NCBI GenBank assembly: GCA_913775975.1
Contig: CAJYLQ010000044.1
Location: forward strand, 1 to 64,000
Reading direction: 5' to 3'
Source: an uncultured Sphingomonas sp.
GTDB taxonomy: Bacteria; Pseudomonadota; Alphaproteobacteria; Sphingomonadales; Sphingomonadaceae
Length of the DNA stretch: 64,000 bases
The translations under genes and the position numbers were made by a program. Shown one piece after another: positions 16,905 to 25,133 of the stretch. Below the pieces are notes generated by a model that was not told where the DNA came from, did no database searches, and worked only from the letters and a program-made list of their open reading frames with translations. Position 1 is the first letter of the stretch. The number at the start of each line of letters is the position of its first letter.

Positions 16905-17740
16905 AGGGCGCGCAGCGTCCGGTAGCTGGTGGTGATATCGGGCAGATAGGGCGCGGGCGCCTGATCGTTCTCGACATAGAAATGGCGCACGCCGGCGCTG
17001 CCCTTCAGCCGGAACAATGCGGCGAAGTCGGTCTTGCCCGCACCCACCGCGGCCATGCTGCCATCGGCGCGCATGTCCTTGACGTGATAGGCGTAAAGGC
17101 GCGGGCCCAGCCGGTCGATCCAGGCGGGCACGTCCTCGCCGGCATGGGCGATCCAGTAGAGGTCCAGCTCCACCTTCACCAGCGCCGGGTCGGTCTGTTC
17201 GACGAAGCGTTCGTACAGGCTCTTGCCGCCGGGCTTCGTCGTGAACTCGAAATCGTGATTGTGATAGGCGAAGCCCAGCCCCGCCTTCCGCAGATCGGTG
17301 GCGAAGCGGTTGAAGTTGGGCAGCGCCGCCTGCCAGCCCGCCTCGGTGCGATGCTGGTCGGTCATGTACGGCAGCACCACCGTCTCCGCCCCCAGCGCCT
17401 TGGCCATCGCGACGGACTTGTCGAAATCGCCCAGCAGCGCGTCATAGCCGATATGGACGGACGGCGCCTTCAGCCCGGCCGCGTCCATCGTCCGGCGCAG
17501 CATGGCATGGTCCATCGCCTCGTAACCGCCGCCGCCGAACTCGACCTCGCGATAGCCGATCCGCGCGATCGCGCGCAGCGTCGCGACCGGATCCTTCTGG
17601 AAGATCTCGCGCACCGTATAGAGCTGGATGCCGATCGGCCCCAGCCGGCGCGTGGCCGCCGCCGCGACGGCGGGCCCCGCGAAACCGAGCGCGGCGAGGC
17701 CGCCCGCCGCCACCAGCATCTGCCTGCGATTGGGGTTCAT
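16895..17740 (-). CDS. Exported sugar isomerase/epimerase-like TIM-barrel protein
   Basis: A 281-residue AP-endonuclease-2-type TIM barrel (xylose-isomerase-like fold). It starts with a twin-arginine-type signal (NRRQMLVAAGGLAALGFAGPAVAAAA), so it should act in the periplasm. Metal-site residues are expected in EVEFGGGGYEAMDH, YHNHDFEF, VELDLYWI, YAYHVKDM and FYVENDQ. Family members include sugar isomerases and the C-glycoside-cleaving partner of 3-keto-sugar enzymes, which fits the neighbouring dehydrogenase. Its ATG overlaps the stop of the small-subunit gene. The exact reaction is not known. Confidence 0.82.
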   Translation of the reverse strand: MNPNRRQMLVAAGGLAALGFAGPAVAAAATRRLGPIGIQLYTVREIFQKDPVATLRAIARIGYREVEFGGGGYEAMDHAMLRRTMDAAGLKAPSVHIGYDALLGDFDKSVAMAKALGAETVVLPYMTDQHRTEAGWQAALPNFNRFATDLRKAGLGFAYHNHDFEFTTKPGGKSLYERFVEQTDPALVKVELDLYWIAHAGEDVPAWIDRLGPRLYAYHVKDMRADGSMAAVGAGKTDFAALFRLKGSAGVRHFYVENDQAPAPYLPDITTSYRTLRALRF

Positions 17741-18306
17741 GCGCTATAGACCTTGTTGACCTGCGAATAGGGAAAGGCGCCGTTATATTCGCCGGGCACC
17801 GGCAGATATTCGCGCTCCTGCGTCATGCCGATCTCCGACGTGTAATAGCCGGTGATGACCAGCTGGCGGAACGTGTCGAAGAATTCCGCGCCGCCCGGCA
17901 GCTGGTCGTTCATCGCCAGCGTCAGCAGCGCGTCCAGCTGCGCCGGCGTCGCCTGCGCACCCGGCACGCGGTAATCCTTCATGCTGCGCGCCTCCATCAT
18001 GTCGATCCCGGCCAGCACCGGCGCGCGCTCGGCCGGCAGCGACCAGTCGGCCAGCAGCTTCTCGATATAGGCGGGCACCCCCGCCGCGATCGCGCCGGGC
18101 GTATCAGTGGTGGGGATCACCCGGTCGCTCAGCGCCGCCATCAGCGCCCGCTGCCCCGGCGAGAACACCGCGACGCTGGGCGGCCCCTCCCCGATCACCG
18201 GCGGCATGGCGTTGGTGGCCAGCCCCGCCGCGCGCGCGATCGGCGCGAACAGCGACGTGCCGAACATCGCGGCGACGCCGGCCAGCGCGCTCCTGCGGTT
18301 TATCAT
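17737..18306 (-). CDS. Gluconate 2-dehydrogenase subunit 3-family protein (Tat-exported small subunit)
   Basis: A 189-residue small subunit of a membrane-associated sugar dehydrogenase. A twin-arginine signal NRRSALAGVAAMFGTSLFAP opens the protein; family features are LMAALSDRVIPTTDTPGA near residue 60 and FFDTFRQLVITGYYTSEIGM towards the end. In known complexes this subunit carries the GMC large subunit through the Tat system and supports its folding. ATGA overlaps join it to the genes on both sides. With the GMC protein and cytochrome c in the same operon, a three-part periplasmic dehydrogenase is the best reading. Confidence 0.88.
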   Translation of the reverse strand: MINRRSALAGVAAMFGTSLFAPIARAAGLATNAMPPVIGEGPPSVAVFSPGQRALMAALSDRVIPTTDTPGAIAAGVPAYIEKLLADWSLPAERAPVLAGIDMMEARSMKDYRVPGAQATPAQLDALLTLAMNDQLPGGAEFFDTFRQLVITGYYTSEIGMTQEREYLPVPGEYNGAFPYSQVNKVYSA

Positions 18307-19133
18307 CGGCCACCCTCCTTCAGATCCTGCGCGATCGCCGCGTCGGTCAGGCGGCGCACCCAGATGTTGCGGAACGACACCGGCGAATCGTGGTCCTGCA
18401 GCTGGATCGGCGCGGCATCGCCATGCGCGTGATAGGTCGCGACCTTGCGCCAGATCGTCGTGCCCAGCATCGCCTGATGGTTCTGCACCAGCACCCCGTT
18501 CAGGAACGCGGTGACATAGGCGGGCCGCACCAGCGCACCGTCGGCGGCGAAGCGGGGCCGCTCGAACACGATGTCATAGCTCTGCCATTCGCCCGGCCGG
18601 CGGGCGGCGTTCACCAGCGGCGGCTTCCAGCCATAGACGGCGCCGACCGTGCCATCGGCATAGGTCGGGTTGTCATAGCCATCCAGGATCTGCACCTCGT
18701 ACCGCTGCATGAACCAGATGCCGCTGTTGCCGCGATCCTGCGACGTCTTCGTCGGCGGGTTGGGGGAGCGGAATTCCAGATGCAGCTGGACGTCGCCGAA
18801 GCTGTCCTTCGTCACCAGATTGTTCTCGCCGCCGCTTTCCGCGCGCGACGGGATCGTCATCACCCCGCCCCGCACCGGCCAGGGCTTGCGATCCGCGCGC
18901 CAGGCATCGGTATTGCGCCCGTCGAACAGCACGACCGCGTCGGACGGCGCGCCGCCGACCTGCGCGGCGGGCGTCACGACGACGGGCGCGGGCCGCTCCG
19001 AGTCATGCACATGCCACTGGCCGCCGGGCAGCATCGGCGTGTCGCGAAAGCCGGGCTTGTCCTGCGCGGCGGCCAGCGACAGCGGCGCGCTCGCGGCCAG
19101 CAGCGCGACGATGGTGCGGATGGTCGTCGTCAT
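18303..19133 (-). CDS. DUF1080 (3-keto-disaccharide hydrolase family) exported protein
   Basis: A 276-residue periplasmic protein with a Sec signal (IRTIVALLAASAPLSLAAAQ). The lectin-like DUF1080 fold is shown by VVLFDGRNTDAWRADRKPWPV, the strand DVQLHLEFRSP, RGNSGIWFMQRYEVQILDGY and the closing IQLQDHDSPVSFRNIWVRRL. The family is now named for enzymes that hydrolyse 3-keto-glycosides, which fits a glucoside 3-dehydrogenase partner here. The ATG at 19133 has GAGGGGGA upstream; the longer open frame further upstream belongs to the neighbouring gene in another frame. Its stop overlaps the start of the small-subunit gene. Confidence 0.85.
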   Translation of the reverse strand: MTTTIRTIVALLAASAPLSLAAAQDKPGFRDTPMLPGGQWHVHDSERPAPVVVTPAAQVGGAPSDAVVLFDGRNTDAWRADRKPWPVRGGVMTIPSRAESGGENNLVTKDSFGDVQLHLEFRSPNPPTKTSQDRGNSGIWFMQRYEVQILDGYDNPTYADGTVGAVYGWKPPLVNAARRPGEWQSYDIVFERPRFAADGALVRPAYVTAFLNGVLVQNHQAMLGTTIWRKVATYHAHGDAAPIQLQDHDSPVSFRNIWVRRLTDAAIAQDLKEGGR

Positions 19134-19144
19134 CGAAATCCCCC

Positions 19145-20059
19145 TCATGCCTCGTCGATCCGGCGATAGGCGGCGATCAGCCGCTCCTCTCCCTCGCGGC
19201 CCTTCACCGAATTGCCGTGCTCCATGCCGATCACGCCGGTGTAGCGCTGCGCCTTCAACCATTTGACGATGGTGGCGAAGTTGATCTCGCCCGTGCCGGG
19301 TTCGTTGCGGCCGGGATTGTCGCCGAACTGGATATAGCCGATCTCGTCCCAGCAGGTGGCGAGCGTCGGGATCAGGTTCCCCGACTGGATCTGCTCATGA
19401 TAGATATCCGCCAGGATCTTGACGCCGGGGCTGTTCGCGCCGCGCGCCACGGCATAGCCCTGCGCGATCGTCTGCATGTAGACGCCCGGGTGGTTGGTGC
19501 GCGTGTTCAGCGGCTCCATCACCATCGCGATGCCGTGCGGCGCGACGATATCGCCCGCGCGGCGCATCACGTCGATCACCCGCGCGGTCTGGATGTCGAC
19601 CGGCACCCGGGGGTCCATGAAGCCGGTGACGACCGTCATCCGCGTCGCCGACAACCGCTTGGCGACATCGATAGAGGCGCGGATATCGGCCAGGAACGCC
19701 TCCCGCTCGGCGCCGTCGTTCGCGCCCAGGATCGGGCGGGACTGCGCCCATTTCGGCATGCTCGCCACGAACACGCCCATCGTCATGTTCCGCTGGCGCA
19801 GCGCCTTTGCCATCGCCTCCTGCTCGGCGACGGTGCGGCCGGCCGCCTCATTGTCCTCCCAGGCGGTGAAGCCCTGGTCGGCGGCGAAGGCGATCTGCTC
19901 CAGCCGGTCGCCACGGCTGGCGAAGCTGCCCTCGTGCGGGGCGAAGCCCAGGCCGAAGCGCGCGGCGTTCGATCCGCGCCGCCCCTGCGCGGCCATCAGC
20001 CCGGATGCGACGCTCGCGGCGGCCCCCGCGGCGATCAGGGTACGGCGAGACACCATCAT
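19145..20059 (-). CDS. Exported hydroxypyruvate-isomerase-like TIM-barrel protein
   Basis: A 304-residue protein with a twin-arginine signal (SRRTLIAAGAAASVASGLMAAQG) and the TIM barrel of the hydroxypyruvate isomerase group. Metal-site regions are MVMEPLNTRTNHPG (Glu), ILADIYHEQIQSG (Asp, His), YIQFGDNPGRNEPGTGEINF and VIGMEHGN (Glu). Classical hydroxypyruvate isomerase is cytoplasmic, so Tat export points to a different sugar substrate, probably a product of the adjacent 3-keto pathway. The ATG at 20059 overlaps the cytochrome c stop. The gap to the next gene is 11 bases. Confidence 0.82.
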   Translation of the reverse strand: MMVSRRTLIAAGAAASVASGLMAAQGRRGSNAARFGLGFAPHEGSFASRGDRLEQIAFAADQGFTAWEDNEAAGRTVAEQEAMAKALRQRNMTMGVFVASMPKWAQSRPILGANDGAEREAFLADIRASIDVAKRLSATRMTVVTGFMDPRVPVDIQTARVIDVMRRAGDIVAPHGIAMVMEPLNTRTNHPGVYMQTIAQGYAVARGANSPGVKILADIYHEQIQSGNLIPTLATCWDEIGYIQFGDNPGRNEPGTGEINFATIVKWLKAQRYTGVIGMEHGNSVKGREGEERLIAAYRRIDEA

Positions 20060-20448
20060 TTGGATCCTTCCGCCTTCAGATAGGCGATGATCGCCGCGCG
20101 CTTGGCGGGATCGGGGGTGGATATCGGCATCCGCGTGCCCGGCACCTTCTTGCCCGGCGCGGCCAGATACGCGTCCAGCGTCGCCGCGTCCCAGTGCAGC
20201 TTCGACGCCTTCAATGCGGGAGAATAGCCGAAGCCGGGCACCGCCGCCGCATCGCGCCCGACGACGCCGTACAGATTGGGGCCGATGCCGTTGCGCCCGC
20301 CCTTGTTCACCGTGTGGCAGGCCCGGCACGCGGCGAAGGCGGGCGGCGCCGCGCCCGCCGCCGGTTGGGTCTGGGCGGGCAGCGCGGCGGCCAGCAGCGC
20401 GGTCGCACCGGCGGCGCCGGCGATCGTCAGCCCCATCAACAGCTTCAT
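20056..20448 (-). CDS. Class I c-type cytochrome, exported
   Basis: A 130-residue periplasmic electron carrier. After a Sec signal (LLMGLTIAGAAGATALLAAALPAQ) comes a single haem-binding CRACH, then GIGPNLYGVVGR and the Met ligand in GTRMPIS, with a final helix AIIAYLKAEGSK. This is the compact class I fold. In the operon it would take electrons from the GMC flavoprotein and pass them to the respiratory chain, as in FAD-dependent sugar dehydrogenases with a cytochrome subunit. ATGA overlaps join it to both neighbours. Confidence 0.9.
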   Translation of the reverse strand: MKLLMGLTIAGAAGATALLAAALPAQTQPAAGAAPPAFAACRACHTVNKGGRNGIGPNLYGVVGRDAAAVPGFGYSPALKASKLHWDAATLDAYLAAPGKKVPGTRMPISTPDPAKRAAIIAYLKAEGSK

Positions 20449-21596
20449 GCATTCTCTCCGGTCGTCACGGGGGTCCATTTGCGGTCCGACGCCGCATTCT
20501 CGATCACGGCCTCGACAAAGGCCATCGTGCGCAGGCCGTCGGTCAGGCCCGGATACCAGCGCCCGCCCTCGCCCCGGATCGCGGCGGCGAACCCGCGATA
20601 GAGGTTGGCGAACGCCTCGATATAGCCCTCGGGGTGGCCCGCCGGCGTGCGCTGCAGCGCCGCCGTGCGCGGGTCGAGCCCCGGGCCGCCCGCGCGCACC
20701 ACCTCCGCCGCGCGGTCCAGCCAGCGCAGCGTCAGCGTGTTGGGCTCCATCTGCGCCCAGTCGAGCGAGCCCTTCGTCCCCGACACGCGCAGCCTCAGGC
20801 CGTTCTCCTCGCCCGCCGCGACCTGCGTCGCCTTCAGCGTGCCGCGCGCACCGCCCGCGAAGCGCAGCAGCGCGCCGACATCGTCGTCCAGCCGCCGGCC
20901 GGGGACATGCGTGGCCAGCTCCGCCGTCACCGCCTCCACCGCCAGGCCGGAGACATGCTCGGCCAGGTGAAAGGCATGGGTGCCGATATCGCCCAGGCAA
21001 CCGCCCAGCCCCGCGCGCGCGGGATCGGTGCGCCATTCGGCCTGCTTCTGTCCCTCGCCATCGATCGGCAGGCTTAGCCAGCCCTGGATATATTCCACCT
21101 GAACCAGCCGGATCGCGCCCAGATCGCCGCGCGCGATCCGTACCCGCGCCTCCTCCACCATCGGATAGCCGCTATAGGTGAAGGCCAGCGCGAAGTGCCG
21201 GTCCGCCGCGCGCGCGGCGGCGGCGATCGCGCGCGCCTCCGCGCCGTCCAGCGCCATCGGCTTCTCGCACAGGACATGGAACCCCGCCTCCAGCGCGGCG
21301 ATCGCCATCGGCGCGTGGAGGTGGTTGGGCGTCACGATCGCCAGCGCGTCGATCCGCTCGTCCGCCGGCCGCTGGCGCTCGTCAGCCAACAGCGCCGCCA
21401 GCGTGTCGTGGACGCGCGCGGGGTTGAGGTTCAGCGCCGCGCCGCTACGCCTGTTGCGCGCGGGATCGCCGCTGAACGCGCCCGACACCAGCTGCCAGTC
21501 GCCGTCCAGCGCGGCGGCGTTGCGGTGGATGGCGCCGATGAACGCCCCCTCGCCGCCACCCGCCATGCCCAGCCGCAGGGGTCCGCCGTGCGCCAC
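20445..21596 (-). CDS. Gfo/Idh/MocA-family NAD(P)-dependent oxidoreductase
   Basis: A 383-residue cytoplasmic oxidoreductase. The N-terminal Rossmann domain is marked by GMAGGGEGAFIGAIHR, the AIVTPNHLHAP strand and the family signature VLCEKPMAL; the C-terminal domain has the catalytic-type GGCLGDIGTHAFHLAEH. Members of this family interconvert hydroxyl and keto groups on sugars, including 3-keto-sugars, so reducing an imported keto sugar is a natural role here. It starts with GTG one base after the upstream stop and overlaps the cytochrome c start. The substrate is not known. Confidence 0.87.
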   Translation of the reverse strand: MAHGGPLRLGMAGGGEGAFIGAIHRNAAALDGDWQLVSGAFSGDPARNRRSGAALNLNPARVHDTLAALLADERQRPADERIDALAIVTPNHLHAPMAIAALEAGFHVLCEKPMALDGAEARAIAAAARAADRHFALAFTYSGYPMVEEARVRIARGDLGAIRLVQVEYIQGWLSLPIDGEGQKQAEWRTDPARAGLGGCLGDIGTHAFHLAEHVSGLAVEAVTAELATHVPGRRLDDDVGALLRFAGGARGTLKATQVAAGEENGLRLRVSGTKGSLDWAQMEPNTLTLRWLDRAAEVVRAGGPGLDPRTAALQRTPAGHPEGYIEAFANLYRGFAAAIRGEGGRWYPGLTDGLRTMAFVEAVIENAASDRKWTPVTTGENA

Positions 21597-21597
21597 C

Positions 21598-22656
21598 TTA
21601 CGCCTCCCCCAGCCCGAGCAGCCGGCGGATCGCGGCGCGATCGACGCCGCTCTTCGCGAAATCGTCGAAGGCGTGGTCGGTCACGCGGATCATGTGATCG
21701 CGGATGAAGGGCGCGCCCTCGGCCGCACCGTCCTCGGCGCGCTTCAACGCGCACTCCCATTCCAGCACCGCCCAGCCGTCATAGCCATATTGCGCCATCT
21801 TGCTGAAGATCGCGGAGAAATCGACCTGCCCGTCGCCCAGCGAGCGGAACCGCCCGGCCCGGTCCACCCAATCCTGATAGCCGCCATAGACGCCCGACCG
21901 CCCGGTCGGGTTGAACTCCGCATCCTTGACGTGGAAGCAGGCGATGCGGTCGTGATAGCGGTCGATGAAGTCCAGATAGTCCAGCTGTTGCAGCACGTAA
22001 TGCGACGGATCGAACAGCAGCCGCGCGGCGGGATGCCCGTCCACCGCCGCCAGGAACCGCTCCCACGTCGCGCCGTCGTGCAGGTCCTCGCCGGCATGGA
22101 CCTCGAACGCGCAGGCGACGCCCGCATCGGCGAACACGTCCAGGATCGGCGTCCAGCGCCGCGCCAGTTCGGCGAACGTCTCCTCGACCAGCCCGGCGGG
22201 CCGCTGCGGCCAGGGATAGACGTACGGCCAGGCGAGCGCGCCGGAAAAGGTCGCATGCGCCTTCAGCCCCAGATTGGCGCTGGCGCGCGCGGCCAGCTTC
22301 ACCTGCTCCACCGCCCAGGCCTGCCGCGCCGCCGGGTTGCCGTGCACCGCCGCCGGGGCGAACCCGTCGAACAGCGTGTCATAGGCGGGGTGGACCGCGA
22401 CCAGCTGGCCCTGCAGATGCGTCGACAGCTCCGTCACCGCGATGCCGTGCCGGTCCAGCCGGCCGCGCAGGTCGTCGCAATAATCGCGGCTCTCGGCGGC
22501 CAGCTTCAGGTCGATCAGCCGGTCGTTGCAGGGGATCTGCACCCCGACATAGCCCAGCCCCGCCGCCCATTCGGCCATGCCGTCCAGCGTGTCGAACGGC
22601 GCGGTATCGCCCTGGAACTGCGCCAGGAAGATGCCCGGCCCCTTCATCCCGCTCAT
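21598..22656 (-). CDS. Cytoplasmic sugar isomerase/epimerase-like TIM-barrel protein
   Basis: A 352-residue AP-endonuclease-2-like TIM barrel, larger than its two exported relatives in this operon and without a signal peptide. Metal-site regions are VTELSTHLQGQL, CAFEVHAGEDL (Glu), LFDPSHYVLQQ (Asp, His), CFHVKDAEFNP (His, Asp) and VLEWECAL (Glu). Its ATG overlaps the stop of the permease gene, so it is made with the transporter and probably acts on the imported sugar. It could be an isomerase, epimerase or keto-sugar lyase; the sequence does not decide. Confidence 0.82.
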   Translation of the reverse strand: MSGMKGPGIFLAQFQGDTAPFDTLDGMAEWAAGLGYVGVQIPCNDRLIDLKLAAESRDYCDDLRGRLDRHGIAVTELSTHLQGQLVAVHPAYDTLFDGFAPAAVHGNPAARQAWAVEQVKLAARASANLGLKAHATFSGALAWPYVYPWPQRPAGLVEETFAELARRWTPILDVFADAGVACAFEVHAGEDLHDGATWERFLAAVDGHPAARLLFDPSHYVLQQLDYLDFIDRYHDRIACFHVKDAEFNPTGRSGVYGGYQDWVDRAGRFRSLGDGQVDFSAIFSKMAQYGYDGWAVLEWECALKRAEDGAAEGAPFIRDHMIRVTDHAFDDFAKSGVDRAAIRRLLGLGEA

Positions 22657-23903
22657 GCCGCCTTCTCCTGCCGGCTGGTGTCGCGAAAGCTCAGCTGGAA
22701 CAGCAGCGCGATGGCGGCGGCGGCAATCGCCGGATACCACCACATGCCGTGCCAGTCGGCGATCGTCGCGGCGGCGGGCAGCTGCGCATAGAGCAGCGCG
22801 CCGATCTGCGAGCCCAGCAGCATGCCCACGCCATAGGTGAACAGCGTCAGCATCCCCTGCGCCTGCGCGTTGACGCCCTTCGGCGTCGCGATCGTGCTGG
22901 TATAGATCGCGCCCGCGACGAAGAAGAAGTCGTAGCAGACGCCGTGCAGCGCGACGCCCAGATAGATCGCCCAAAGGCCCGAACCGCCATCGCCGATCGC
23001 GAACAGCGCATAGCGCAGCGCCCAGGCGACCATGCCGACCAGCAGCAGCGGCTTCACCCCGAAGCGGCGATACAGCCACGGCATCGAGAACATGAAGACC
23101 AGTTCCGACATCTGGCCGATCGCCAGCGTCCCGCCGACATTCTCGATCCCCGCCGCGCCGACATAGGGAGAGGCATAGGCGTAATACATCGCCAGCGGCA
23201 CGGAGATCAGCGTCGCGCAGGCGATGAAGACCAGGAACGAGCGTTGCCGCAGCAGCCCGAACGCCTCGGTGCAGAACACCTCCGCCACGACGCTGCCGCC
23301 GCGCGGTGCGTCCGCCGCGACGCTCGGCAGGGTAAAGCTGTAGAGGCCCAGCGCGATCGACACGACCGCCGCCACGCGAAAGATCTGCGGGCTGGCGGAC
23401 AGGCCCGCCCAGCCGACGATCAGCCCCGCCGCGATCCAGCCCAGCGTGCCGAAGGCGCGGACGAAGGGAAAGGTGTCCGCCCGCTCCCCCAGGCTCTTCA
23501 GCGCGATCGTGTTCGCCAGGCCGACGGTCGGCATGTAGAGGATCATATAGCCCAGCAGCAGCCAGACGAACGTCCCGCCCCGCTCGGGCGTCACCATCGT
23601 CGGCAGCAGGAACAGGAGGACGCCGCCGACCAGGTGCAGGATCACCATCAGCATCTTCGGGCTGACATAGCGCGCGGCGGCCATGCCCAGCAGGAAGGAC
23701 CCGGCGATCGACGCGATCGGCCCGACCGAAAAGGCGTTGCCGATCAGGTTGCCGATGCCGACCGTCTGCATGACGAGGCCCAGCGTGACGTTCCACGCGC
23801 CCCAGATGAAGAACTGCATGAACATCAGCGCGCTCAGCCGCTCCGTCAGGCGTCCGCCCACGGGATTCCCGGCTGCAATCACAGCATCATGGCTGGTGGC
23901 CAT
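22653..23903 (-). CDS. MFS permease of the nucleoside:H+ symporter (NHS) type
   Basis: A 416-residue inner-membrane carrier with about twelve hydrophobic helices. The opening LSALMFMQFFIWGAWNVTLGLVM and the later YYAYASPYVGAAGIENVGGTLAIGQMSE are typical of the NHS family, which is often found in sugar operons of Sphingomonads and Bacteroidetes. It is the first gene of the nine-gene operon and has GGGAGAGG upstream of its ATG. It would import the mono- or keto-saccharide made in the periplasm. The promoter region is shared with the divergent lacI gene, and the operator overlaps a possible -35 box. Confidence 0.87.
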   Translation of the reverse strand: MATSHDAVIAAGNPVGGRLTERLSALMFMQFFIWGAWNVTLGLVMQTVGIGNLIGNAFSVGPIASIAGSFLLGMAAARYVSPKMLMVILHLVGGVLLFLLPTMVTPERGGTFVWLLLGYMILYMPTVGLANTIALKSLGERADTFPFVRAFGTLGWIAAGLIVGWAGLSASPQIFRVAAVVSIALGLYSFTLPSVAADAPRGGSVVAEVFCTEAFGLLRQRSFLVFIACATLISVPLAMYYAYASPYVGAAGIENVGGTLAIGQMSELVFMFSMPWLYRRFGVKPLLLVGMVAWALRYALFAIGDGGSGLWAIYLGVALHGVCYDFFFVAGAIYTSTIATPKGVNAQAQGMLTLFTYGVGMLLGSQIGALLYAQLPAAATIADWHGMWWYPAIAAAAIALLFQLSFRDTSRQEKAA

Positions 23904-23967
23904 CCGCGATCCTCTCCCAACGCAGTTTGCCTGCCGTCGAATCGCAGGCTAGGCAGGTCGGCAGATG

Positions 23968-23983
23968 ATGTAAAGGATTACAT
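23968..23983. promoter_or_regulatory. LacI-type operator between permease operon and its regulator
   Basis: ATGTAA and TTACAT flank AGGA, a perfect six-base inverted repeat. It lies three bases before the GTG of the LacI gene and contains that gene's AAGGA Shine-Dalgarno. On the minus strand its TTTACA can serve as a -35 with TAGCCT 17 bases on. One repressor could thus control both directions. Confidence 0.65.
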
Positions 23984-23986
23984 GGC

Positions 23987-25042
23987 GTGTCCGCCGACCC
24001 CGACCTTCCGCCCCCCGGCAGCGCCCCGACGATCCTCGACGTCGCGGCGCGCGCGGGCGTGTCGACCGCCACCGTGTCGCGCGTCCTCAGCCAGCCGGAC
24101 CGGGTGGCGGAGCCGACGCGGGCGCGGGTGACGGCGGCGGTGGCGGCGCTCGGCTATCGCCCCAACATCGCGGCGCGCACGCTCCGGACGCTGCGCGCGG
24201 ACAAGATCCTCCTGACCGTGCCGGACATCTCCAACCCCTTCTTCGCCAGCATCATCCACGGCGCCGAGGAGGCGGCGCGCGATGCGGGCTACGCCGTCGT
24301 CGTCGGCGACACGCGCCACGATCCGGAGGTGGAGGATCAATATGCCGAGATGCTGTCGCGGCGCGAGGTCGACGGGCTGATCTTCCTTGGCCACCGCCTG
24401 CCCGCCAGCCTGTCGCCGCTCGTGGCAAGACAGGGTGCGGGCGCGCCGATCGTCAACGGTTGCGAATACAGCCCCGATCTCGGCGTCCCGAGCGTCCATA
24501 TCGACAATGCCCGCGCCGGGCGCGACGCGATCCAGCACCTGATCGCGCTGGGGCATCGCGATATCGGCATCGTCACCGGCCCGGCGGTCAGCCCGCTCAG
24601 CCGCGATCGCCTGTCGGGCGCGGCGGAGGGCGCGCGCGCGCATGGGCTCGACCATCGGCTGCAGGTGCGGATCGCGGACTATTCCGCCGCCGCCGCCTTC
24701 GACGCGGCGACGGATCTCATCGCGGCAGGGGTCACGGCGCTGTTCTGCTTCAGTGACGAGATGGCGATGGGCGCGATCGCCGCGATCGCGGCGGCCGGCC
24801 TGACCTGCCCGGCGGACGTGTCGGTGATCGGGTTCGACGACCTGCCCTCCGCCCGCTTCCTCCAGCCGGCGCTGACCACGATCGCGCAGCCCCAGGCGCT
24901 GATCGGGCGCCGCACCGTCGAGCTGCTGGTCGGCATCCTGCGCGGCGATCCGCCGGCGGCGACGGCGTCCGCGATCACCCTGCCGCACGAACTGGTCGTG
25001 CGCGCCAGCACCGCCCTCGCCCGGCCGGAGGGGCAGCCATAA
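23987..25042 (+). CDS. LacI/GalR-family transcriptional regulator
   Basis: A 351-residue repressor. The N-terminal helix-turn-helix TILDVAARAGVSTATVSRVLS and hinge region GYRPNIAARTLRTLR are followed by a periplasmic-binding-protein-like sensor domain (DISNPFFASIIHGAEEAARDAGY, then IGFDDLPSARFLQPALTTI). I start at the GTG at 23987, with AAGGA nine bases upstream inside the operator palindrome. It diverges from the nine-gene operon and most likely represses it until a sugar binds. The nearby operators of the TonB receptor and GH13 genes have a different half-site, so it may not control those. Confidence 0.9.
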   Translation: MSADPDLPPPGSAPTILDVAARAGVSTATVSRVLSQPDRVAEPTRARVTAAVAALGYRPNIAARTLRTLRADKILLTVPDISNPFFASIIHGAEEAARDAGYAVVVGDTRHDPEVEDQYAEMLSRREVDGLIFLGHRLPASLSPLVARQGAGAPIVNGCEYSPDLGVPSVHIDNARAGRDAIQHLIALGHRDIGIVTGPAVSPLSRDRLSGAAEGARAHGLDHRLQVRIADYSAAAAFDAATDLIAAGVTALFCFSDEMAMGAIAAIAAAGLTCPADVSVIGFDDLPSARFLQPALTTIAQPQALIGRRTVELLVGILRGDPPAATASAITLPHELVVRASTALARPEGQP

Positions 25043-25133
25043 CCCCGATCGCCCGATCGGGTTCCGCGTGCCCCCTTCCCGCGCCGCAGCATTTTTGCTA
25101 AGGGCGCGCGAACTCCAGACAACAGGACATTCC

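Noticed and set aside
14570..17749. 1059-residue open frame on the plus strand
   Set aside because: Antisense to the GMC and TIM-barrel genes and overlapping the GH13 gene in another frame; no domain and extreme Arg content.
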